64,000 bases of DNA from Toxonevra muliebris (lineage: Eukaryota; Arthropoda; Insecta; Diptera; Pallopteridae), in NCBI GenBank assembly GCA_963691655.1, contig OY829330.1:372001-436000 (forward strand), given 5' to 3'. This document shows positions 1-10,183 of the stretch, in pieces (position 1 is the stretch's first letter; every line of letters starts with the position of its first letter). Below the pieces are notes generated by a model. The model did not search any database. It was given only the letters and a program-made list of their open reading frames with translations, and was not told the DNA's origin. Position numbers and translations under genes: made by a program.

Positions 1-720
1 TAGTATTTAAATTGTTTTTTGTGAGAAAAACTACAATGGTGAAATTTTAGTGAGGTTTTAGTTGGAAAATCACCAGGAAAAGCTAACCAAATAATTATTA
101 TAATAAATCGAGCCCATCATACATAATCTAAGTGAAACCAGCCAAGAAACCCACCAAAGGCTAAAAAAAGATTGAAGAAAGGGAAAGAGATAAGAATGAT
201 GTTTTTTTTAGAATAAAAACACTTTAAAATACTAATATTTTTCTTCATAAAATAATTTTAAGTGCGTAATTGTATTTTTAAATAAATTTGTATAATCAAA
301 ACATGAAATTACGTGTTAATGCCTAGCCAGTGCCAGGCACGCATGCCTCGTTAAGGATTTGACATGTTGGCTTCATGAAGCACGTCATAAACTAGCAACG
401 AGGCTTTCTAATTTTCTCTCGACAGGTCTCCCAGACAGATCTTTTCATGAGAGTATAAATGCGTATTTTAAATACATTCGTTTAATGTTAAAAACTTCAC
501 CATTTAATTTTTTATAAATAGTAGTATTAATATTTTGTCACAAAAATTTACAAACAGTTAAAAAAAATGGGATTTTGGTTCTAAAAAGTATTTGAAGTTT
601 AGGTTTTTGAAAATGATATTTCAATGTGCATAATGTAGCTTTTTACACATAATATGAAAGGAGAAATTATTTGATTAAATACTATAGCATTACAGAGTAC
701 GCAAATATTTGTTTTTTGAA
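1..720. other. AT-rich sequence without a recognised gene
   Basis: No coding region or RNA gene could be supported here. The stretch probably belongs in part to the hAT-type element whose right terminus lies at 721-775, because no matching left terminus is present inside the window. Confidence 0.5.
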
Positions 721-775
721 ATGCGTTCGCGCCTCCCTTCAAATCTGGGGGCGCCCCACCACTTGAGAACCACTG
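721..775 (-). mobile_element. hAT-type transposon terminus (right end only)
   Basis: Read on the minus strand the sequence starts CAGTGGTTCTCAA and continues through a GGGGCGCCCCC stretch, the classic form of many hAT (Charlie/Buster-like) ends. The partner terminus is not seen, so the element either extends past the left edge of the window or is truncated. No transposase coding was recognised next to it. Confidence 0.55.
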
Positions 776-872
776 GTATAGATAGATATAGAAGATGATT
801 ATATTTAGGTAAAATGTTGAAATATTTTAGTTGAATATATTTAGTTAAAATGTTGGAAGTTTTCATATTTTA

Positions 873-2193
873 GACTGGCGGTCACAACAACCGCATTACT
901 TGCAATACTGCTGCAATCCCAAATTTCCCTTCCTTTGTAAAGGAGATTCCCTTGTTTATGTTTTAAGAATGTATTTAAGCGGGATGTTCCATTTTTTATT
1001 GTGCTTGTTTGGCGAAACAACTGCAAAGTATAAACAATTGTCGCGCCACCAAAACGTCGAAATTTTTGTTCTTAGGTATCCAAGAGTGTCATAAAGTTAA
1101 ATACTTAAAGAAATCTGATTCTTGAATTCGACTGCTGTTGGACTGAATTAGAAAAAAGGCAATTTGTACCCGCTTGAGAGGACAAAAAGATCAAAAAAAC
1201 TATGGAAGACAAATTCGAGAGAAAATGGCATAACCTCAAAGAGAACCATAAATTATCGATTCAAAAGTGTAGTCACAATAAGGACTGAGCTAAAGAGCTA
1301 TTACAACGTGAATAAAAATGTCGAAAACTTTCGCAGAAAGAAACAAAAGTTCGGTCTGTATGGGAGACGATCAGCCAAAAAGTCGTTTTTGACGAAATGG
1401 ATGGAAACAAATCGCCTGGCATGGACTCAAAACCACAGCAATTGAACTCTGGCAGACTCGGGAAAAGTTATATGATCGGGCAAATTAAACTCAATTTTTT
1501 ATGCGCATTTAATTTTCGGTACGTGCGTCGCTCAGATATAAAGCAATACAAGGATAACCGTGAAGCGAAAATAGTCAAATTCCCACAAAGTCATATGGCT
1601 TGAATGGATTTTTCCTAATATACCTTATTTGTTTGGAGATTCAAAATGCTTTCGATGATGTTAGAATTTACTGCCGGGAATGATCAGGTAGCTCGCGCGG
1701 TTCGCGATAGAACACCTCTGTCATATAATGAAAGGGAAAGTTGCTCAAAACATGCCAAAGAATAAAAAACCCCTTGTTGGAGTTCTGAAAACAGTTTGGT
1801 ATTAAAAAAATAACGAATGATATCCTCTATGTCATTCAAGATAACAGCCATAACAAAGGCTAAGAGAGGAGCACCATCCAACTAAACACTTTTGCTTGCG
1901 ACTCTAACATGAAACAAATCAATCCTAGTTTGTATCTTCAAAAAATAACAAATTTTTTTATTTTTACATAATTTTAATTAATATCTACCCTCAAAAATGT
2001 AAAATTTCTTCCATATTTTTGTTTTAATTAAAAAGTAAATTTGTGTGTATGTATGTTGTTTCTTTCGGAATTTTGTTCATTTTGTTCCCGAAAATAAAAA
2101 AATTACATTCACTAAAACAAAATCAGGTTTAGGTCCTATTTTAAACGATTTTCTTGAAATCAGTGGGTGGTGCGGTTTTAATGACCGCCAGTG
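873..2193 (+). mobile_element. Tc1-like transposon, degenerate
   Basis: The two ends are inverted: GACTGGCGGTCAC at the left and, on the minus strand, CACTGGCGGTCATTA at the right. Both then run into a similar AACCGCA motif. A TA dinucleotide lies just outside each end (871-872 and 2194-2195), the target duplication of the Tc1/mariner superfamily. The length of about 1.3 kb is normal for Tc1. The internal transposase is broken. Confidence 0.75.
1164..1620 (+). pseudogene. Tc1 transposase remnant
   Basis: The translation contains GLYGRRSAKKSFLTK followed by RLAWTQNHSN, which matches the segment of Tc1 transposases between the second helix-turn-helix and the first catalytic aspartate (family form: G-R-R-P-x-K-K-P-x-L, then RLxWAxxHxxWT). 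A stop follows directly where the WT would be. A later segment resembles the region after the first aspartate, including a YVRR motif, but it is frameshifted. The DDE triad is not intact, so no active enzyme is expected. It lies centrally between the terminal repeats at 873 and 2193. Confidence 0.6.
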
Positions 2194-2798
2194 TATATGT
2201 ATTTCATAAACTTATAAATAAATTATCCTCCTTGTACATTTTTTACATTCATAACAACAAATCTTCTTATTTGACAAATGCTTTTATTTCATTTCTGTTA
2301 CAAAATGTAGAATCACAACGAGGTGTAAAGTAAAAACGATTAAAAATGTTAAATTTGAAACTCGTAATGGTTTATTTTCGTCAATTATCAGGAAAACAAC
2401 AAAAACCCGCATTTCTTCTTCATATTCTTTGTTATGGTTTTTGTTACAATCAGATTTTAACATGAGGTGCAATGTTGATTCTTTTGTACATGTTAAATTT
2501 CATATACCGCTGCTACAATAATATGTAAACTTAATGTCATTAGTTTCGATTCAAATCTTATGCACAACAACGAATAGATAATATCTAAGTAAAAATTCCC
2601 ATGACAACATAGCCAGCTGTTAGCAACGTGTATGTGTCATTGGCCTTGCAATCGGAAGTTTGGTGGTTCGAATCTAGGAGTAATATATTTTATATATTGT
2701 TTTTCTTTTTTTTTTTAAATAACATGTTATGAATTGGTTCTTTGAGCCCTTTTGCCAAACTTTAAACAATTGAACACCAGTACAAAATAACTATAATT
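2194..2798. other. Spacer between Tc1 element and satellite
   Basis: No gene was recognised. A possible tRNA-derived SINE head sits at 2606-2690 and is followed by T- and A-rich sequence. The junction with the satellite array is near 2799. Confidence 0.5.
2606..2690 (+). repeat. Possible tRNA-derived SINE head
   Basis: The motif GGTTCGAATCT at 2665 fits a pol III B box, and an A-box-like GTTAGCAACG lies upstream at a plausible distance. Only these two motifs support the call. No target duplication was found. Confidence 0.3.
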
Positions 2799-5700
2799 TT
2801 CCAATACAGTGGGAAAAGCTGAGAAAATTGACCAAAATGCCAGCACCGCTTCGTTTTGCCAGAATTTAAAGGAGCGATTTCTAAGTTTGGTACCTGGAAT
2901 CATGGCGAAGTCTACTTGCCATATGGTGGTATATACCGCAGCTTCTGCGTTGTAGCTATTTCCGGATTATGGCCAATACAGTGGAAAAAGCTGAGAAAAT
3001 TGACCAAAATTCCAGCACCGCTTCGTTTTGCCAGAATTTAAAAATAGCGATTTTTAAGTTTGGTACCTTGAATCATGGCGAAGTCTACTGGCCATATGGT
3101 GGTATATACTGCAGCTTCTGCGTTGAAGCCATTTCCGAATTATGGAAAATTATGGAAAGTGGAAAAGCTGAGAAAATTTACCAAAATTCCAGCACCGCTT
3201 CGTTTTGCCAGAATTTAAAAAAAGCGATTTTTAAGTTTGGTACCTGGAATCATGCCGAGGTCTACTGGCCATGTGGTGGTATATACCGCAGCTTCTGCGT
3301 TGTAGCCATTTCCGAAATATGGGCACTACAGTGAAAAAAGCGGAGAAAATTGACCAAAATTCCAGCACCGCTTCGTTTTCCCAGAATTTAAAAAAAAGCG
3401 ATTTTTAAGTTTGGTACCTGGAATTATGCCGAGGTCTACTGGCCATGTGGTGGTATATACCGCAGCTTCTGCGTTGTAGCCATTTCCGAATAATGGTCAA
3501 TACAGTGGAAAAAGCTGAGAAAATCGACCAATATTCCAGCACCGCTTCGTTTTGCCAGAATTTAAAAATAGCGATTTTTAAGTTTGGTACCTTGAATCAT
3601 GGCGAAGTCTACTGGCCATATGGTGGTATATACGGCAGCTTCTGCGTTGTAGCTATTTCCGGATTATGGCCAATACAGTGGAAAAAGCTGAGAAAATTGA
3701 CCAAAATTCCAGCACCGCTTCGTTTTGCCAGAATTTAAAAATAGCGATTTTTAAGTTTGGTACCTTGAATCATGGCGAAGTCTACTGGCCATATGGTGGT
3801 ATATACGGCAGCTTCTGCGTTGTAGCCATTTCCGAATTGTGGCCAATACAGTGGAAAAGCTGAGAAAATTTACCAAAATTCCAGCACCGCTTCGTTTTGC
3901 CAGAATTTAAAAAGAGCGATTTTTAAGTTTGGTACCTGGAATCATGGTGAGGTCTACTGGCCATGTGGTGGTATATACCGCAGCTTCTGCGTTGTAGCCA
4001 TTTCCGAAATATGGGAACTACAGTGAAAAAAGCTGAGAAAATTGACCAAAATTCCAGCACCGCTTCGTATTCCCAGAATTTAAAAAAAAGCGATTTTTAA
4101 GTTTGGTACCTGGAATTATGCCGAGGTCTACTGGCCATGTGGTGGTATATACCGCAGCTTCTGCGTTGTAGCCATTTCCGAATAATGGTCAATACAGTGG
4201 AAAAAGCTGAGAAAATCGACCAATATTCCAGCACCGCTTCGTTTTGCCAGAATTTAAAAAGAGCGATTTTTAAGTTTGGTACCTGGAATCATGGCGAGGT
4301 CTACTGGCCATGTGGTGGTATATACCGCAGCTTCAGCGTTGTAGCCATTTCCAAATTATGGCCAATACAGTGGAAAAAGCTGAGAAAATTGACCAAAATT
4401 CCAGCACCGATTCGTTTTGCCAGAATTTAAAAAGAGCGATTTTTAAGTTTGGTACCTGGAATTATGCCGAGGTCTACTGGCCATATGGTGGTATATACCG
4501 CAGCTTCTGCGTTGTAGCTTTTCCGAATTATGGCCAATACAGTGGAAAAAGCTGAGAAAATTGACCAAAATTCCAGCACCGCTTCGTTTTGCCAGAATTT
4601 AAAAAAAGCGATTTTTAATTTCGGTACCTGGAATCATAGCGAAGTCTACTGGCCATATGGTGGTATATACGGCAGCTTCTGCGTTGTAGCCATTTCCGAA
4701 TTGTGGCCAATACAGTGGAAAAGCTGAGAAAATTTACCAAAATTCCAGCACCGCTTCGTTTTGCCAGAATTTAAAAAGAGCGATTTTTAAGTTTGGTACC
4801 TGGAATCATGGTGAGGTCTACTGGCCATGTGGTGGTATATACCGCAGCTTCTGCGTTGTAGCCATTTCCGAAATATGGGCACTACAGTGGAGAAGCTGAG
4901 AAAATTGACCAAAATTCCAGCACCGCTTCGTTTTGCCAGAATTTAAAAAGAGCGATTTTTAAGTTTGGTACCTGGATTTATGCCGAGGTCTACTGGCCAT
5001 GTGGTGGTATATACCGCAGCTTCTGCGTTGTAGCCATTTCCGAATTATGGCCAATACAGTGGAAAAGCTGAGAAAATTTACCAAAATTCCAGCACCGCTT
5101 CGTTTTGCCAGAATTTAAAAAAAGCGATTTTTAATTTTGTTATCGGGAATCATGGCGAGGTCTACTGGCCATGTGGTGGTATATACGGCAGCTTCTGCGT
5201 TGTAGCCATTTCCGAATTATGGCCAATACAGTGGAAAAAGCTGAGAAAATTGACCAAAATTCCAGCACCGATTCGTTTTGCCAGAATTTAAAAAGAGCGA
5301 TTTTTAAGTTTGGTATCTGGAATTATGCCGAGGTCTACTGGCCATGTGGTGGTATATACCGCAGCTTCTGCGTTGTAGCCATTTCCGAATTATGGCCAAT
5401 ACAGTGGAAAAGCTGAGAAAATTGACCAAAATTCCAGCACCGCTTCGTTTTGCCAGAATTTAAAAAGAGCGATTTTTAATTTTGGTATCTGGAATCATGG
5501 CGAGGTCTACTGGCCATGTGGTGGTATATACCGCAGCTTCTGCGTTGTAGCCATTTCCGAATTATGGCCAATACAGTGGAAAAGCTGAGAAAATTGACCA
5601 AAATTCCAGCACCGCTTCGTTTTGCCAGAATTTAAAAACAGCGATTTTTAAGTTTTGTACCTGGAATCATGCCGAGGTCTACTGGCCATGTGGTGGTATA

Positions 5701-5906
5701 TACCGCAGCTTCTGCGTTGTAGCCATTTCAGAATTATGGCCAATACAGTGGAAAAAGCTGAGAAAATTTACCAAAATTCCAGCTCCGATTCGTTTTGCCA
5801 GAATTTAAAAAGAGCGATTTTTAAGTTTGGTACCTGGAATTATGCCGAGGTCTACTGGCCATGTGGTGGTATACACTGCAGCTTCTGCGTTGTAGCCATT
5901 TCCCTA
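2799..5906 (+). repeat. Satellite array, 18 copies of a ~173-bp unit
   Basis: The anchor AGCACCG (AGCTCCG in the last copy) recurs at 2842, 3014, 3191, 3364, 3538, 3711, 3883, 4056, 4230, 4403, 4575, 4747, 4919, 5091, 5264, 5436, 5608 and 5781, giving periods of 172-177 bp, mostly 172-174. Copies differ at scattered positions, and blocks of variants recur. The unit contains GGTACC and a TGTGGTGGTATATACCGCAG segment. Open frames of 60-121 codons occur because a 174-bp unit is a multiple of three, but the frame changes between copies and nothing suggests a protein. The array ends abruptly at both sides in unrelated sequence. Confidence 0.95.
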
Positions 5907-6169
5907 ATATAATCCGCTCGTTTGGGGGCGCGTTAAGTTCCGATAATTGTCGAAAAGTCGTATTAGATGAGAAATCTTTCACGATTTGTAAAAAATTGTT
6001 GATTGTAACAATTTTAGCGTCGAATACTTAATGATTTGAGAAGTTATAATCGAGTGTCTACATAATTTCGTGAAAGTTTTTATTGGAGCTTTAAAGCTCT
6101 ATGTTTTACTATGGTATAAAATATATTGTTCTGTTACTTAAAAGAGTTATGTTAAGTTTCTTCTGTTAG

Positions 6170-6230
6170 CGAAATGTTATTAACAGAATTCTGTTATGTT
6201 AATGACAGTGCTTTGTTAATAACATTTTCG
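6170..6230. repeat. Short inverted repeat (hairpin)
   Basis: The arm CGAAATGTTATTAACAGAA at 6170 is repeated in inverted form at about 6212-6230 with few mismatches, and a second palindrome, ACAGAATTCTGT, overlaps the left arm. It may be a terminus of an unidentified element, located between the satellite and the LINE ORF1 remnant. Confidence 0.45.
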
Positions 6231-6745
6231 GTTCTTCGCCCGGTGCTAACTTCACGCTAGTTTTTGTTACTTCACTCTCTTGTTTGTTTTTTTTTTTTGT
6301 CTCAATATAATAGGAACATTTCCAGCAGTTGTCTTTTTAACTTGATCTGCATAAGTTAATTTATTGTATTCAATTCTGTTCTCTTTATTTTTAAGCCACT
6401 CTATAAAGTGTTCTTTCAATTGTTTTACCATTTCGTGTACCATATCCATTTTTTCTTCTACAATTTTTCCAAGTTTATTTTCGTTTTGTTTAATTAAATA
6501 TTTTCAATTTAATATAACTATTGTTCGCCACTTTTATGTAATCAATGCACGAATTACAAAAAAAATTTTAAATTTGCATCCTTCAACAATGCGTCCGATT
6601 CGTATTTGGAAAATCCATCACACTTTGCATGAAAGACTCCTCCACACAATCCATTACACAGAATAGTGGGCTCCCGCGAACTTGCTTTCCGCACTTCAAA
6701 TCCATCTTGGCAGAGATATTTTATCCGCTGCTTCTCCTCTTTGTG
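6200..6745 (-). pseudogene. LINE ORF1 remnant with a PHD-like zinc finger
   Basis: On the minus strand the translation shows CNGLCGGVFHAKCDGFSKYE at about 6590-6660. After a one-base frame slip in a T run comes FFCNSCIDYIKVANN. Together these give the Cys/His pattern of the PHD finger found in ORF1 of CR1-like and some Jockey-like LINEs. Downstream is LTYADQVKKTTAGNVPIIL, resembling the family segment YAxVVK...xVLIxPK, followed by a lysine-rich stretch. At least two frameshifts and a poly-A run disrupt it. No ORF2 follows, so it is an isolated fragment. Confidence 0.55.
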
Positions 6746-7217
6746 ATAGTATATCTTTTTTTAGATATTTTTAATATTTTAAAACTTCTTCGAATGCAAA
6801 TATATGTCTATCCATAATGTTTTTCATTAACACAGAATGATCAAGTAGCGTCAAAAAAGTTAAATGCTTATTGTGAAGTTCGGATCGAATATCTTCTTAA
6901 CAAAAAATAGGTCAAGAAGGGTACTAGATGTCTTGCTAAAGTGGGTAAGCAGGTCAGCTAACGAGTGTTTCGAGTTACTCGACGTTCATTTTGATAAATA
7001 AACAAGTTTCAGCCCACTTTTAGACAGAAAAGATTGGTTTCATATTCAAATGAACGACTATGCAAGTGATCCTATGTTTTTTTTTAGCGAATAAGAAAAA
7101 AAATCAGTTGTACGGACAATTACATTTGTAAAACTTACTAGATTTAATCGGTTAATTTCAGCTTATTTTTTCTTTTATTAAATAGTTATTAGGTATACCG
7201 AAAAAATGTATGTGGAT
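6746..7217. other. Spacer without recognised features
   Basis: AT-rich sequence. No coding similarity, terminal repeat or RNA gene was recognised on either strand. Confidence 0.5.
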
Positions 7218-7455
7218 TATTCCTCTTTGATAGATCTATAAATTTTGTAAAGACAGTTTTTATGTAAAATGAAAAATGTCTGAGATATAAACAATCAAAA
7301 ATCGTTTTTTCCAAATTTTGGAGCTCTTGGGGCACCACTTCCTCTTATCCAATTGACCTGAAATTTTACACATATTATTTTTTGACTAAAACGAACCGAT
7401 CGAGGGGGTGCCGCGAACAATTTTCCGACTTTCGAAAATTAATGGCACTCTATTG
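7218..7455 (+). repeat. Dispersed repeat A, copy 1
   Basis: About 240 bp here reappear in the same orientation at 62871-63115 with small indels. Shared landmarks include GATAGATCTATAAATTTTG, TTTTGGAGCTCTTG and CGAGGGGGTGCCGCG. The copy ends two bases from the Tc1-like element at 7458. No coding potential and no terminal inverted repeats were seen. Confidence 0.8.
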
Positions 7456-7457
7456 TA

Positions 7458-8846
7458 CACCCATGATCAAAATAATAGATACATACACGAATTTTGTATT
7501 TAGCAAAACATAAAATTTGTTTTATTCAATTCATTACAAAAAACCTTACATACATTTATTCTTTATACTTCAATATATACAAAAATAAGGAACTTCAAAA
7601 AGAGATATAAATATTTAAGAAAACAGATCAATGAATTACTTTGTGTCCAAAATAACGTTTGTCAAAAAATAGATACATTTCATGTTTTTTACGAAATTTA
7701 TGAAATTAGCTTTCTTGGCTAATATCCAGTACACCCACCATGTTGCTCCATAACTTTAGTTATTCTCTTCGGGATTCTGCTGATCAAGACATGGCAGGTT
7801 TCATTTGATATTTCATATCATGCATTTTGGATGAATTGCCGTGATTTTTGCTTATTAGCAAAATTCTGTTTAGCCAACTTGTTTTTTAAATGCCCCCACA
7901 AGTGTTCAATAGGATTAAGATACGGTGATTGACTTCGGCAAGTGAGGAGGTTAATTTTATGGTATTCAAAGCACTTCTTTACAAGCTTGGATTTGTTCTT
8001 TGGGTCATTATCCTGTTGGTAGACCCAAAGAAGTGACATATTTTCTTCTGCATATAGCAGCATTACATTCTCTGAATTATCTCTGCACTGAACTGCAATG
8101 TCATTTTATTGGTTGTTTAGAAAATTGGACCCACACCGGTCCAAGAAAAGCAGTCCCAGATCATAATGTTTAATATTCCACCACCTTTTTCACCTCACAT
8201 TCATTCCGTAATCATTTCTAAATAAGTTGATCTCTCTCTCATCACTCCATAAAATATTTCGCCATTTTTTCCACCATCAAAACCCGGCCAGCTAGCGTGA
8301 TATTTAGCGAAAACCTTATGGTTAAACACCTCAGTGGAACCTTCCTTGCAATTCCTCCGGGAAGCTATGGCTGTTGTAACCAACTACGAACTGTAGGAGC
8401 TCTAACTACATATCCATTTACTGCAGAAATCGCTTTCGAGGACTTGAGATGGTCTTTTTTTTGCAAACATAATTATATGGAGAACAACTTCTTGACTGGC
8501 ATTTGTTGGTCTACAGCTAGTCTCCTTTCAGGTTTTTTTATAAAAACATTTTATACAATTTGGCGATGTCCCAAAAAAATTTTCGCTTTTTTCGAGGGTT
8601 CAAAACCAATCGTTTTTCTTCAGCCGTACATGAGTATTTCGCACCATCTATAGATAATATTTTTTATCATTTCTTTGCAATTACGTTCCATACCGAAAGA
8701 CTTACTGCCATGTATAAAATTATACTATAAATTTAAAACTGAAAATTAGCAAAACATTGAGTATGTATCTATTATTTGCGCGCACTGACTATAATATATA
8801 TATAGTGAAAACCTTATTGGTGTTTCTATTATTTTAGTCATGGTTG
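7458..8846 (-). mobile_element. Tc1-like transposon, degenerate
   Basis: The termini are CACCCATGATCAAAATAATA at the left and, on the minus strand, CAACCATGACTAAAATAATA at the right, with TA on both outer sides (7456-7457 and 8847-8848). The 1.39-kb length is normal. The transposase runs on the minus strand and is broken. The element inserted next to dispersed repeat A. Confidence 0.85.
7818..8300 (-). pseudogene. Tc1 transposase remnant (DDE part)
   Basis: From the 5' side on the minus strand the pieces are WRNILWSDE-like (first catalytic Asp region), GGILNIMIWDCFSWTGVGPI (the family segment GGxxxMxWGCFSxxGVGP), VYQQDNDPKNKSKLVKK (second Asp region) and SQSPYLNPIEHLWGHLKNKL (third acidic residue, Glu, in NPIEHLW). 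The order and spacing match the DD34E Tc1 family. Stops and frameshifts separate the pieces, so it cannot encode an active enzyme. Confidence 0.85.
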
Positions 8847-8910
8847 TATAATCAAAATACTGTACATAAGACTATCAAATATGCTCAAAAAACAAATAAA
8901 AACATAGGAA

Positions 8911-9500
8911 TTAAATAGATTGACAAAAACTACTGTCTCTTTTTTTATGATATATTGCAAACTTAAGATTGTTGTGATTTGTTGTTGTCAAATTCTCATT
9001 TATGTAGATAGGAACATCTGATTCGAAGCCAGCATGCTTTAATAAAAATAAATTATTTGTGCTCTTCTTGAATTGTCCAATTGATTTCAAAACAAAGTTT
9101 TTATTAAATGCAGAGGTTAATTTAATGATGATCGGCGGATGTGCTCGTGATGTATTAGTTTTTCTATTTTTAGCCAGTAAATACATTAAATTTTAGGCAC
9201 GGGAATATTTAGGTTAGCGCATATTTGTGAGAATATTTGGTTCAGATTTTCATCTTCAGCAAACGGTATGACATGCAATCGTAAATGGAAAGCCACCGAG
9301 GCGTTATCTTGCCTATCTAATTGCAGTTTTAACTTCGTAATTCCGCTTTATAATGAGCTTTATTTTCGAGCAGAACAACTCTATCCATGACGGCAAGTAA
9401 TTCGCGTTGGGTGTGGTCAATTTTTTTACCAAGTTCCTCAAGAATTTTCCTTTCGGTATCTTGGATTTTTGCGGTAATCAACTCACAATGCTGTTCTTAA
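8911..9500 (-). pseudogene. LINE ORF1 remnant (coiled coil plus RNA-binding domain)
   Basis: The minus strand first encodes a heptad-like stretch (KIQDTERKILEELGKKIDH), then after a stop RLHVIPFAEDENLNQIFSQI, then after another stop PPIIIKLTSAFNKNFVLKSI and DVPIYINENLTTTNHNNLK. This order (coil, RRM-like domain with a RxxGIP-type start, C-terminal domain with PIYxNENLT) is typical of ORF1 proteins of CR1-like LINEs, which bind the element RNA. Two or more stops make it a pseudogene. It has the same strand as the fragment at 6200-6745, but the Tc1 element lies between them and domain order does not show they were one copy. Confidence 0.65.
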
Positions 9501-9544
9501 AATCACACAGTTGAAGTAGACTACGTGTTTCGGTCTGCTTGATA

Positions 9545-9951
9545 CCATATTATCTATACATTTATTAGTGTAACTACAATTTTATTCCAGAAGGTCCAGA
9601 ATTGCTACACTATAAAATTATATATCAATTTAAAGAGTAGGTTAGCCAAAAATTATCAGATTTAAAATCGGTTTAGCCAACCCCAAAATATTAGCGTCGG
9701 AAGGTCTTTAAAATTCACTCATTGAACATAGCATTGCATTCATCGTTGTAAAAATCTTTGCTTAAGCGGGAGTAAATAACAAATGAGGGAGAGAGAAGAC
9801 ATGAGTAACGGCATTTCTCAGAATTATCTGCATACACAAATAACACAACAAACACCAACGAGTAGTTTGGTTCTCTTTTGATATTTGTTTTTTCATTAAG
9901 AGATTTCTTGAGCAAGTTACTGGGGCCTTACCGACTAGCCTTTCTTATTGT
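9545..9951 (-). repeat. Dispersed repeat B, copy 1
   Basis: Related sequences occur at 47288-47515 and 60632-61043. Read on the minus strand the copy begins CTAGTCGGTAAGGCCCCAG and contains CCAAACTACTCGTTGGTGTT and ATTTACTCCCGCTTAAGCAA. This copy and the one at 60632 both end near ACACTAATAAATGTATAGAT. Short open frames conserved between copies follow from recent common ancestry. No terminal inverted repeats were found, so the class is unknown. Confidence 0.75.
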
Positions 9952-10183
9952 TGGGTAGCCAAGCACCAAGTTAAAAGAAAAATTTTTGTTTTTGCCTTTT
10001 CTTTTGCTTCGTTTTACTTCTTATGCGCTTTATGTGTATTGTATTAGTTTAGATTATTTGTGTTTATTAAATTAATTTGTGTTCTCAGTTGTATATAATA
10101 CAGAAAAAATAAATAATAAAAATCGCGATTTATAATGCCAATCAAGTTCTTAAATATTTTGCCTTTTAAATAAATATTGTTAA

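Noticed and set aside
2856..5912. Series of open frames of 60-121 codons starting MANTVEKAEK or MWWYIPQ
   Set aside because: They repeat with the satellite period, shift frame between copies and contain regular stops, so they reflect the repeat unit and not a protein.
8297..8653. 118-codon plus-strand open frame
   Set aside because: Antisense to the decayed Tc1 transposase on the minus strand.
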